Shown piece after piece: positions 54,433 through 64,000 of a stretch of DNA of 64,000 bases. The notes beneath the pieces were generated by a model. The model was not told the DNA's origin. It ran no database searches and was given only the letters and a program-made list of their open reading frames with translations. The translations under genes were made by a program, and so were the position numbers. The DNA is taken from positions 22,717,369-22,781,368 of the forward strand of contig CM054114.1 of NCBI GenBank assembly GCA_028673005.1. Reading direction: 5' to 3'. This DNA comes from Tanypteryx hageni. Its lineage: Eukaryota; Arthropoda; Insecta; Odonata; Petaluridae. The number at the start of each line of letters is the position of its first letter. Position 1 is the stretch's first letter.

Positions 54433-54717
54433 ACCTACTCAGCAACCGGTCACCTTCCTCTGGGCCCAGATTTAAATGTAACCAACCTAAGCATTCGAAT
54501 TTAATGTAATTTCATTCTACTATACCTGAAAATCTGGAGCCGACTTATACACGAGACATACAAAAAAACAAAACATTTGATGAAAAAGACAGGTGTCAAC
54601 CTATTCACGAGATCAATTTATACATGAGTATATATGGTATATTGGATCCATGTACTTGAAAAATATCGCATTTAGAATCCATAAATGATACCTAGTGACA
54701 CCTCCTGCTAGCAAATG

Positions 54718-56157
54718 CAGTAAACTCTTGTTAACACAAACTCCAAGGGAGAATCAAATCATGTGTTCGGTTTAACCGAGTTCGTGATAACCGAATTATA
54801 TATGAAAAACTGAAAAAATATTACAAATTTCTGCTTAAATATATGTACCTACCTATAACCTGTTCATGTTAAATACATTATTGTTAATAACACCACAAAT
54901 GCACAATTTTGAGTAATATTCAAATTAACGTAACGTTAAATTTGATGTAAATGATAGATCTCAATTATCTGCAAATTTATAATGTTCACCTTGAAGTTAA
55001 ATGATGTAAATACATATGTCTTAACTTACTTTTACTAAATCTAAATCACGTAGGTTTTTTATTTTCGTTGTTGTCCCTGCAGATACAACATGGTCGATTA
55101 TATCATATTTATTTTTACAATTGTGGATAGTGTCAATTTCTGATTTTTATATTTTTCTATAATTCTTTTTTTTTTAATACCCCATTCTGATACCTGTAGA
55201 ATTTTCATTTTTGTTGCCAATGTAATTGAAATTTGGCTTGTTTTGCAACTTGTGCCATTCATTTATATGGTTGAATGTTTACACACGAAACTATTGTCTA
55301 ACAGGGGAAGATGGTGAGATGTGGATGTTTACTTCTTTCACAATCAAGAAGCAATACTATTGGTCGAGCCATAGTCGCCTTGCTAAATTTATAATTTTTT
55401 GTGGGAAGAAACAGAGGACAATGTTGGAATATCCAGGTCTGTGATTTTCTTTGGCAAGGCGAAGGTCAAATACAAAATATAAATTTTGTTTGATGACACC
55501 CAATAGCTTACCCGAATTTTTGAATTCCACTTCTTGGAGTGAGAGAAAAACACTTCTGTCTCTGCACAGCCATGTTCTCGCAGGCATGGTAAATGGTGCA
55601 GAAGCGCAGTAAGCTCCCAGCACCTGTGAATTTGAGTGTTTAGCAGTTGTGCATCCTCATCAGAATTGCTATCGTATCAAGGCATACCGTTGTTGATTGT
55701 GAATGATGATATCAGGCAAAATAATTTTGGTGATCTGTTCAAATAAAAAAATTACCTCAAGGAATGCAAATACCTATGTTAATACAATGAAAGCATCTGC
55801 GTTTGTAACATCCTTCTGATGATGAAAAACGACTGAAGACAGTTAGAGCCAGGAATGAAGAAAATTGTGGAATCATCGATCATAGCATTCCAAGGCATCC
55901 TCATATTGAACTTATCTCACAAACAACCTCTCCACATGCCAGAAATAAAGTAATATGGCTGTAAAATAGTTTTGACTAAACACAAGTGTTCGTGTTAACT
56001 AATTACTTGAGTTCTTGGTTCCCAAATTTTGTTCAAAGTTCGTCTTAAGCGAATTTTGTTTTAACCAACCAACTCGCATACATTAATCCATACATTCAGT
56101 GCCGGGGAAAATATTTGTTCATGTAAACCATGTGTTTGTGTTAACGAGGGTTTACTG
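54718..56157. mobile_element. Tigger-type non-autonomous element, 1.44 kb
   Basis: The left end CAGTAAACTCTTGTTAACAC and the reversed right end CAGTAAACCCTCGTTAACAC match at 18 of 20 bases and continue with AAAC. Subterminal AACCGA/TTAACC motifs repeat inside. TA target duplications are not visible: TG flanks both sides. No transposase motif in any frame. Confidence 0.8.
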
Positions 56158-56312
56158 TGCCTATACAAATATGCATGGCTGAAAGAAAATGATGAGGTAA
56201 GTCAGACCAGATGAAATCACTGTGCAGGCTGAATATGACCCACAGACCATACTTAGGTGATGTCTGCACAACATGAGGTTATAATACATAATGTTGTTTT
56301 TATTTTTAATAC

Positions 56313-56925
56313 AGTAGATCATCGAGTATCCGGCGCAATGGAGGGATGGGGTCACCAGATTCTCAAAAATGCTGGATAATCATATCAAAATTTTTATACA
56401 GCTTATTTTTGAACATTCTTTTACAACATTGTATTCAACACTTCAGAGTGATTGCATGGGTATCAGGTGATATAAAGTACACAATGTAGTGGTGATATAG
56501 AATACATTTCTGCCATATTGCCGAAGAAGTGGTAAGCAAGAAAAAGGCCATTAAAATCATTCACAAATTGCATACGTATAAGTGAGAGAAATACTCCCAT
56601 GGGATGGAAGAAGCGATATGTATAAAAGAGAATTATGTACAATTCAGTATGTGTGGGTATGATTTGGCATAGTGTTTCGCGGGGATTACAAAAAATATGG
56701 ATAAACCAGTATTAGGTATAACTGGGTTACATATAACCCAGATCCTACTGTACTAATTGCAGTTGTTCCAAAATGTCTTGGCACCAGACGGTGCGGTATC
56801 GCCGGACTGATACTGCCATTGATGTGATTCTCTGGTGAATGCCGAATTACTAGCAACTTTCACCAGATTGGCCAGGACTGCTGGATAATGTTGGAAGTCG
56901 GATAATTGATGATATTACATATTTT
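56313..56925. mobile_element. Degraded Tigger-type MITE
   Basis: CAGTAGATCATCGAGTATCC at 56313 is a Tigger-like end. Read inward from about 56925, ATCATCAATTATCCGACTTC matches it partly (14 of 17 over the core), and CACCAGATT / AATCTGGTG and GCTGGATAAT recur inside. A second end-like string (GGGTTACATATAACCC at about 56712) suggests nesting. Confidence 0.45.
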
Positions 56926-57045
56926 TGGCAATTACTTTTTGTAGACATGTTCAAATGAATATATATCAATTTTTATAAAATAGTGCATACATGTAATTTG
57001 TAATGCTTAATTTCTTAACTTTCTGAGAAATTAATTTCTTTCCAG

Positions 57046-57227
57046 AAGGACTTATGTTCATCCGAGAGAAGAGGGTTGTGGAGAGACTTCTTTTTAAGGC
57101 CTACATGAAACAGATTGAGGAAGGAGTGGAAGAATCACACAGATGTGTTTTTGCCTTCATTCCTGACATTGCCCCTTGCTTTTGTCTTCCCACACAACAG
57201 TACTCTACCAAAAATGTTCAATCCAAT
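57046..57227 (+). pseudogene. Ionotropic receptor exon: ligand-binding S2 segment
   Basis: The exon is bounded by TTTCTTTCCAG and AAT|GTAAGA. It encodes GLMFIREKRVVERLLFKAYM, then KQIEEGVEESHRCVFAFIPD and FCLPTQQYSTKNVQSN without a stop. In insect IRs of this group the S2 lobe has a GL..IRE..VV......Y....EGVEE..RC.... pattern. Entry phase 1 equals the exit phase of the exon at 52955, and exit phase 0 equals the proposed start of the last exon. The exon or exons for TM2, expected between here and 53127, were not found. Confidence 0.6.
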
Positions 57228-58150
57228 GTAAGAATTTTAATTTTTGACTTAATTTTCAGGTTTTTTCATTAAGTTTCTCAAGTTAGCAATTAAACAGAAT
57301 GGAATTATTTTTTATTTTTGGAAATTTTCCATTGATTCCAAAGGCCAGTGATTTAATTAGAGAATGATAGGGGTTACAGGTCTCACATTTCAGGACCATC
57401 TCTTGGTCTGTGACTAAGCCAACTGATTTGCTCAATCCATTTTAATACCACTGAAAAAGTTAGTAACTCAAATATCCATTCACCTATTTTATAGTTTATG
57501 CCATTAACCATAATAATTTAAAGCTAAAACTTGTCTCAAAATGTTGTTTTGTAAGTAATCAACCATATTATTTTTTATACTTTACTATTACTAAAGTTCT
57601 GTACTTGGTATAATTAGCGATTTTCCTCCATTCTGTGTTTCATTTGTAGGAACATTAGAAGTGTAAAATAAAAAAAATATAATGTAAAGTTATAACTCTA
57701 TTATTATTTATAGGAAAATAATACAATAAAGTCAAAATATAAAAATCCAAAGAAATAAATTTCGATATTTTTGAATCTGCCAGTGCCTTATTCACTTTGT
57801 GATAACTTTTGAATCATATCAAACATGTTAAATGGATTCATTCATATTTTCTAATGAAAATGAGTTCCTGTACTGGGTGTTTCAAAACCTCAATTAAGAT
57901 CTTATATTGGTGAAGAATTGTTGGGATTGAAGTTGTTTCTCATGTCTTAGCTTTTTAAGTTACTTACATGGCATTTGGCTTTATTCAGATTGAACAAAAA
58001 ACCCAATTTTATCATAGTTTGAGAATATATTACTTATATTTAACTTCTCTTGCTCTCAAGCATGCTAATTGATTAGATTTTGAGACATTTATTAGGGCTA
58101 ATTTAAAATTTGCTAATGCAAAATGAATCTCTTCCAACTCTAAACCAAAG

Positions 58151-58515
58151 CAATATCCCATTTTTATTGGCAGGCTCACATCACTTGTTGAAGCTGGAAT
58201 AGTACGTCATCTCATACAATCGGATCTCCCTCAGTCAGAGATCTGTACGTTGGACCTAAGAAACAAAGATAGGCAATTGTGTAGTCTGACCTAATTACAA
58301 CATACCAAGCAGTGGGGATTAGCCTTCTGGTGGCAGCTGTGGCCTTCTTTGCAGAGAAGACGATAAACTTGTGGATCAAGTGGAAATGCAGTAAATCAAA
58401 GAAGAAATTATTTAAAAGAAAAATGAAGCCTCCAATTGTTAATACTTTGTCTGTGTATCCCTGGTTTACAGGGAAGCGTACTAGGAAAGATAATAATGAA
58501 AATTATAGACACTGA
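58151..58515 (+). pseudogene. Ionotropic receptor last exon: end of S2, TM3, C-tail
   Basis: Reads QYPIFIGRLTSLVEAGIVRH, LIQSDLPQSEICTLDLRNKD and RQLCSLT, then after a one-base shift near 58290 LITTYQAVGISLLVAAVAFF and AEKTINLWIKWKCSKSKKK, ending at 58513-58515. SLVEAGI, ICTLDL..K.RQL and the third membrane helix are hallmarks of insect IR C-termini. I place the acceptor at AACCAAAG|CAATATCC because it keeps phase 0 with the previous exon; the better-looking TTGGCAG (58173) would not keep the frame. The lost base makes a premature stop (TAA) if real. Confidence 0.72.
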
Positions 58516-59423
58516 AGAGATAGACAGGCTGAATGAGAAAATAAGAGCATAGAAAGTGATGATCTGACATGTGAGAAATTGGGTGGTAAATTGAATACAT
58601 GCAATGGACGGGAATATATATAAAAGTTGGAATTGAGGAATGGAGCACAACAGCCATGCTAACACCAATCAGAGCTCCATCGGCAGTCGTGTTTGATAAA
58701 GTTTACAAGGAATAAAATTTATTTGCCTTTAGGTAAAATGAGGGAAATAGACATCAAGAAGTAATAGAACAGCTTTTGTAAAAGAATGTGTAATTTTTGA
58801 ACTTTTGATGAAGTCATGATTTGAAAAAAAAAATACTTTTCTAGGCTACTGAAAGAGAAACATCTTATTTTTAGTTAACAGGTAATAATTATCCAATATG
58901 TGTTATTATCCTTCATTCTAAAATAGCTATTTATGCAAAAAATTCAAACATCTTGTTGATGACTTTTACATATATCTTGTTATTTTAATGGCTTGGGAAA
59001 GAGGAACATTCAATAGCCATCAAAAGTGTGGGAAAATTCAATGCCTATTTAGGTATCAAACATTATGGTAGATTGCAAATTGTTTGACGACTCTTGAAGA
59101 TTGTAGAATGCCTTGTATTTGCAACTTTTATGGAATAAATGAAATGAAATAAAGAACATTTGGTATTTGCTTAATTGTTATAATGGGTGTAAAGGAGTAA
59201 GGATTAATCTATGTGGGCAGATGTTATTTCAGATGCACCTTTCACCATTAACATTAAAAGATTTATTGTAACATAAATCGATACACCTACTTACATTTGT
59301 TTGGTAACCAAGATGTTTATTGATGGAATAATATGATCCGAAGATCCTATGCAGACAGGCATAAGCTGTAAAGGTGGCCCAACCAAGGAAACATCCACAT
59401 TCAGAAACGAGAGAAATTGTTCT
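58516..59423. other. Presumed 3' flank of the receptor, no other gene
   Basis: ATAAAA/AATAAA-type strings occur at about 58710 and 59140-59160 and could serve as polyadenylation signals. Nothing else identified. Confidence 0.4.
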
Positions 59424-59494
59424 GCTACGATAGTTCAGAGGTAGAATATCCGCCCGGCAAGTGGAAGACCCGGGTTTGATTCCCGGTCATAGCA
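59424..59494 (+). tRNA. tRNA-Gly-like gene or pseudogene (anticodon position GGC)
   Basis: The sequence folds as a full cloverleaf: acceptor GCTACGA/TCATAGC with one mismatch, D-arm GTTC-AGAGGTA-GAAT, anticodon stem TCCGC/GTGGA, four-base variable loop, and a perfect T-arm CCGGG-TTTGATT-CCCGG, then A. TTTTTT follows five bases later, a pol III terminator. The D-arm and T-arm resemble eukaryotic tRNA-Gly(GCC), but the anticodon loop is CCGGCAA: C replaces the universal U33 and the triplet is GGC. It is therefore probably a tRNA-Gly pseudogene or SINE head. Confidence 0.6.
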
Positions 59495-61804
59495 GACTTT
59501 TTTCTCGTTCAAAATTATTCCCAAGATGTTTATTGTTTACATTTTGCCTAATAGTATTGACATAATCCACATAATTTTATTGCTGCTGTAAAGGCTTTGG
59601 TGCATCTATCCATGTGAATATTAAGTAAGAAGTTAATGCGTAATTATATTAATGATAAAACTTTACAATACAATAGATAAAATAGTAAATGTTAATGTAA
59701 ACATCGCTTGCATAATTAAGGAAAGGGGAACGTTTGGTAAACTTGGGGTACCCAACACTGAAAGTAAGTAAATTTCAGAATTTATTATATTAGTTTTATT
59801 GTAATATGACATCAAAAGTGACATCAATAAAAATCGTTTGCTACTTAAAAGAAAACCCCTCCCTGAGCAAAGCGGGATGTTTCAGCTAGTTTATTATAAC
59901 TTTGACTAACCACAATTACACAAATTCACTATCAAATCCAGTTGTTTACAGCACTGGTACATGCACTGGCATTTACTGCGACTAACTGACGGAATCAGCC
60001 CAAATATTGCATTGTGTGTGTAAACATGAAGGCAGCTTGAAACATGGTGAACTGAATGGGTGACAGGGATGGCACTTGGGGTAGGCAACATGCCCGACCG
60101 CACAGGATATCAATGGAACAGAAAGTTGATAACAATGGAACATGACTCTTCTCGGAACTGAAATAAAAATCATTCTTTCCTCATGTATAATAGTTCATAA
60201 GTATTTCTGACTTTTGAATCTCTGTTTTACTTCTCCCCAAATTTTGAGACCCTGGGCCAAGGCCCATATTGTCTTCCCCTCAAGACGCTATGATCAGACC
60301 TTCACTTAATCTTGATATAGACGAGCAGAAACCTCAGCATCTCCTCCAGCAATTTTCAACTTTATCTTTGCCTATAAGATGCTTAGTCTCTACAATAATT
60401 GTATTTAAACCTATTCATTTTGTGGAACTACCTTTTTCTTTCATATGAAAAATAGTCTCTTTGTAACTTATTTCACTCAAGCAATCTTGTCTTAACCAAA
60501 CTTCCCATTAGACTAAAATATCGGTTTTTATCTCTAACATAATATTTTATAATTTTGCTGCACTAAGCATTGTCCTATTATTCTAAATTATAATCTGAGG
60601 TTGATTATTCTTTAATTCCTGATTGAGCAATTTAAGCATTTCCTGGGACAATGACCAAGATGCCGTAAAATATTCAACATCGTTGGATACAGTAATCATC
60701 CAATAGGCATTGTTAGTTTATGCATCATGACTCATCCCTATTAATATTAAAAATAGTAACAATTTAATTCAAGGATTTATTGAACATATTAGCATAGTGA
60801 TTTCGACAGTTAATCCAGATCTTTGCTTTACACAAGTCAAATAGTTCAACTTAGCACAGTATGACTGTGTGGAGCAGAATATTCACGATTGAAAGGAATT
60901 TATTTCTCAGAGAGCTTTAGAGTCTGATTCGACTCTTATTTCTGGATATTATTATAGTTGAAATAGGACAACATTTAGGTATGATACAGATAGGAGTAAG
61001 GTATTTTTAATTAATGCATTACTGGTTTTTAGTCCTTTATATTTCATTCAGGGAACAGAATCAACTTGATATTCTGTGAAAAGTTGACTCATATCACTTC
61101 TACTTTTTCTATTTAAAATATTAAACAATATCAAGATGCAAATCTAACAATTGTATCATTGCAAAAAAATTTAGGTTATCCACTGGGTATTCCTCAAGCA
61201 AATCAATAGTAATTAAGGATAAAAATAAAGAATTTGGATAAACTACTGTTAGAAACAATGGAAAAGTTTGGCGTGCTTAATGTAGCCATTCATTGAATGT
61301 GATTTGTTTTACATATAACTAGAAGAACCCATTCTTTGCCTTTTGTTTATAATTGACACCTTGAAAAGCTTCCTTAGGTAGGTATTAATGATCTTTTGTG
61401 ACTCTGAAATCATAACTTTATCTTCTTTGACATCCATAATTTTGAAAAACATACTGAAAACACTTTTACAATATTTATTCAAGAATTGTTGATGGCCTTC
61501 CTACTAGGCGAAATTATACACAAATTTTTTTGGTTACTTATTCTTGAATGCCTTGTGTAAAACTGATGATGAGAAGAGCATTAGGCACATAAATAGATGC
61601 CAAAAACTTGTAGTGTTTGACCTTGGACCTTATAAATGGTCATTGTAAAACAAACCTTTACTGGATATTGACAATGTTTGAATTGAAAAGGGTTAGTCAC
61701 AAGAAATTATGGGAATATGTGGTATAAAAACACTGTCCTTTTGCACATCAGTGATACATTTCCATTTTTGTTTACAATGGCACTATAAATAGTATATCAT
61801 AATT
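59495..61804. other. No recognised gene over 2.3 kb
   Basis: AT-rich; only short frames without motifs. I find no terminal repeats. Confidence 0.5.
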
Positions 61805-62060
61805 TCTTCTTCTAGTGTTGTCTTATGACAGGTCTTACCAATTCAGACCGGACACACACACACACAGCAGGGAGGAGGGAAACCCAATGCCGGCATTATC
61901 CTGCTGCTTTGAAAGAGCACCGAGGGAGTAAACTGCTTAATGTCCCTTCCGAAGGATGGGGGTGCTGATTTTTGCACGGTCTCCTCAAACCACGTAAGTC
62001 GGAGGGGTGAACTCAGAAAAAATCCCACTTTCACAGGATTGGATTTTCTGGGTGTTCCTA
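61805..62060 (-). mobile_element. GC-richer repeat with hairpin and (GAA)n tail, SINE-like
   Basis: On the minus strand a GC-richer block ends TGTC-ATAA-GACA (about 61824-61835), then ACACTAGAAGAAGAAA. A terminal hairpin plus a short trinucleotide tail parallels the RTE 3' ends elsewhere in the window. A (CA)n tract (61853-61863) lies inside. No coding motif or A/B boxes were recognised. Confidence 0.35.
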
Positions 62061-63360
62061 CAGTGGTAGAATGTCTTTTCTTATTCAAATCTTTAAGCAA
62101 ACAGACTTGAACTCACTTTTTGTGCTGAAGAGGGGTTTTCTTCTAGAAAGTGATGCACTGTTAGTGGTCAACAACTGTAAGGGAGAAACCCTCAGAAAAA
62201 TATTCATCAAGTTGGATGAGAAGAATATATTTGTAGTAGGAAGGTTCACTGATTGAAGGAGCTTTGAGACATCTGTAATTTATGGCAGAAACTTAATGCA
62301 CAAAAAATTAAGTAATTGTAAAAGTAGATGTTGCTGTACACGATTGATCATTTAAAATGCTCATTAAATCAACTTTAAAGATGCTTCTAAGTAGAAAATC
62401 TCTGCTCAGAAACATTGATGCCTATTACATTATTTTCAATAGGAAAAATATTATGCATTTTTGATTTACACAATGATTTTCAGGAATGCAACTCGTGCAT
62501 AAATCAGGGGATACCTGTATTTGCATAGAAATATTAATACTCCCTGAATTTCTTAGTTTTTTATGGGGTTGTTAAGCATACAGTTTAGATAACATCTGAA
62601 TTTCATCTTATAAATATCTGTGAATGATGAAAATGTCAGTTTTTTATATTTAAAAATCTATAAAAACCGATAAAATCTCTAAAAAAGGATAAAATCCATG
62701 GAAGCGGCAGCCCTGTGTATATATGCAGTGAAGCCTCTATAATCTGATCTAATCGGTGCAACTGTGTGTTTGGATTATCAAGGTGTTCAGATTGCTGGAT
62801 TCTAAGTAAATGACTATGTTTTTAAGAAAATAAACGGTGCAATATACATTGCACACACATTCTCATATACCTATATATGTTTGTTCTCACTACATTCTTC
62901 CTCGAAATTAACTGTGTGTGCTTGGCGAATCACTGCCAATTATGTTAATAATGCATAGCAACAGGACCAAAGCGACTGACACCATCAACCTCTCACGTCT
63001 AATACATCTCACCAAGCACGCAACCAGGATTTTCTCTTAGGAGGGGTTCAGCCCTAAAATTTCATGAGTAGATTGCTAGTTGTTAGAAACTTCACACAAT
63101 ATAAATATGCGTAATTCAATAAGTATCTGTATAATGATTATAAATTGTAAGCTGAGAGAAATAGAAAATATAAAAAGTCAAAAGAGTATATTTCCTGTAT
63201 ATTTATAAGGCTAGTAAGAGATTTTTAAATAGAGGCTAAAGCCCGTCAGCCCCTCCCTCTTGGTGAACCCCTGCCTCTCACTGATGGAATTTTATATTTG
63301 GGAATCCCTGGGTGCCCTCTCCCTTCTGACGCATGCGCTGAGCATCTTGTACAGAAATAA
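62061..63360. other. Mostly unassigned; one Tigger-like end
   Basis: CAGTGAAGCCTCTATAATCT at 62727 and the following GGATTATCAAGGTGTTCAGA / TTGCTGGATTCTAAGT look like Tigger-type terminal and subterminal sequence, but no partner end was found. The rest shows nothing. Confidence 0.3.
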
Positions 63361-63369
63361 TGCCACTGG

Positions 63370-63875
63370 ATAATATATGGCAACTGTTTTTGGTCACATG
63401 GCTTAGTTAGTATTATTGGTGACATCAGATGGATGGATTTTAATCGAAATCCTTGGAGCCATTTTTGAGTAAATCAAATTTTGTTTCAAAATATCCAAGA
63501 ATAAAGTACCCTTAGTTGTTGCACAATATTGTTTAGCTTTTCAGAATGTCTTTTATGAATGATATTATCCATAAATATGAGATATCATTCGATTTAGTTT
63601 AACTGTAAGGCTGTAGTAAGAGTTGGAATGGATCGTGGCGGAGGCGTGACATCATAAGGCTTAGGTAAGGTAGCTTAGCATACATTGTAATGTCACTGGA
63701 TGCCATATAGTGATTTCAAGAGACATGGTTTATGCAGTATTATTTGTGACATCAGGCTCTACATTTGGATTGATTTTAATCAAATTCTCTTGAGCCATTT
63801 TTGAGTAAATCAGATTTTTCTAAAAATCACCAAGAATAAACTACCCTTTATTTTTGTGCAATATCATTTATGAAA
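63370..63875. repeat. Diverged tandem duplication, period about 345 bp
   Basis: 63395-63520 and 63740-63865 share GTGACATCAG, GGATTTTAATC.AA.T, GAGCCATTTTTGAGTAAATC and CAAGAATAAA.TACCCTT. No gene. Confidence 0.8.
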
Positions 63876-63905
63876 AAAGAGTCTGCAAAAGATGATATAC
63901 GAGGT

Positions 63906-64000
63906 GCTACCCAAAATGCACCAGCGCACACGTCACTTGTTATTAGGCAGTTCCTGGCTTCCAAAAACATGACAGTCATCCCCCATCCTCCCTACTCTCC
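63906..64000 (+). pseudogene. mariner transposase fragment, runs off the window
   Basis: The terminal-repeat-like TACGAGGTGCTACCCAAA (63899-63916) passes almost directly into a frame reading APAHTSLVIRQFLASKNMTV then IPHPPYSPD-like sequence, the catalytic second-Asp to third-Asp region of mariner transposases (HDNAPAHTS...PPYSPDL). The N-terminal two-thirds are therefore deleted. The remainder lies beyond the window. Confidence 0.75.

Larger units (their letters stand above)
53128..54480 (+). pseudogene. Penelope-like element in the receptor intron: RT and GIY-YIG relic
   Basis: 53421-53640 encodes VIYWYQYVDGVLCLWKSTDR and LNSLHPSITFMHELQVNSHL then NFLDLTITI, the Penelope RT palm with YVDD changed to YVDG (a catalytic Asp lost). 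A frame change leads to PLRKNFFIAELQIIKTIVLN and GYPEKLIEHILQKN. 53959-54297 carries the GIY-YIG nuclease (CGVYKIECGDCQTIYIGQAG, then REFTNREKEHW). The tail VVKSGHNVINDFLYPSHSPL follows in another frame to about 54410. Upstream of 53421, ISLSFENIVNSYNYLLSLTN may be an earlier RT block. The element is 5'-disrupted and frameshifted. Confidence 0.85.

Noticed and set aside
54993..55623. Frames inside the 1.44-kb Tigger-type element as a transposase remnant
   Set aside because: None shows helix-turn-helix or DDE blocks; treated as filler sequence.
55805..55850. CTGATGATGAAAAACGACTG as a possible hammerhead core
   Set aside because: CUGAUGA is present but no helix II can form before GAAA and no helix III/I partners are found.

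Overview
The window looks like intergenic and intronic DNA from a large, AT-rich, repeat-laden arthropod genome, most likely an insect. The grounds are spliceosomal GT/AG junctions, a three-exon relic of an insect-type chemosensory/thermosensory ionotropic receptor, and a mobile-element mix (RTE and Jockey/CR1-group LINEs, Penelope-like elements, piggyBac, mariner, Tigger/pogo, hAT) typical of arthropods. No species can be named from the sequence. There is no operon structure, CRISPR array or bacterial signal. Most of what can be identified is mobile DNA, nearly all of it broken.

Layout. 1-1774: end of an RTE-like LINE. 3.2-3.6 kb: RTE tail and an inverted-repeat element in (TA)n. 5.2-6.05 kb: second RTE copy, antisense. 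6.05-8.5 kb: diverged tandem repeat of about 970 bp. 8.6-9.6 kb: short TTAA-flanked piggyBac-like element. 9.8-11.1 kb: almost intact mariner-superfamily element. 12.1-14.3 kb: small repeats, a two-tier satellite and an integrase relic. 14.7-16.9 kb: Tigger1-like transposon. 17.2-20.2 kb: pogo-like transposon with a preserved intron, followed by a hAT fragment and an unidentified stretch. 22.1-24.3 kb: piggyBac with a nearly complete transposase. 25.3-29.3 kb: Jockey-group LINE pieces surrounding a Jerky-like transposon relic. 30.3-34.36 kb: LINE with a long uninterrupted endonuclease-reverse transcriptase frame and an (ATCT)n tail. 35.5-38.2 kb: RTE scrap, a probable host exon with one membrane segment, and a hAT relic split by a MITE. 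38.4-40.4 kb: tandem repeat and a shortened piggyBac. 40.6-42.3 kb: chimeric LINE remains. 43.3-46.9 kb: nearly full-length RTE-like LINE (antisense) interrupted by a Penelope-like fragment. 47.2-47.9 kb: Penelope-type tail and a Tigger fragment. 48.6 kb: G-rich minisatellite. 49.5-50.3 kb: LINE reverse-transcriptase relic. 50.7-51.75 kb: MITE.

52.9-58.5 kb holds the clearest host gene: exons of an ionotropic receptor (resembling the IR21a/IR93a group), with a nonsense codon and frameshifts. Its introns contain a Penelope-like element and Tigger-type MITEs, and no exon for the second membrane segment was found. 59.4 kb has a tRNA-Gly-like sequence with an oligo-T terminator. The right edge is a deleted mariner running off the window.

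The observations I rate highest are: a hammerhead-ribozyme-like motif in the Penelope insert at 44990-45030 with a degenerate relative at 47.4 kb; a conserved 3'-terminal hairpin with a UNCG-type loop followed by (ATG)n in the RTE family; the receptor pseudogene; and inverted-pair arrangements of Penelope-type sequences.
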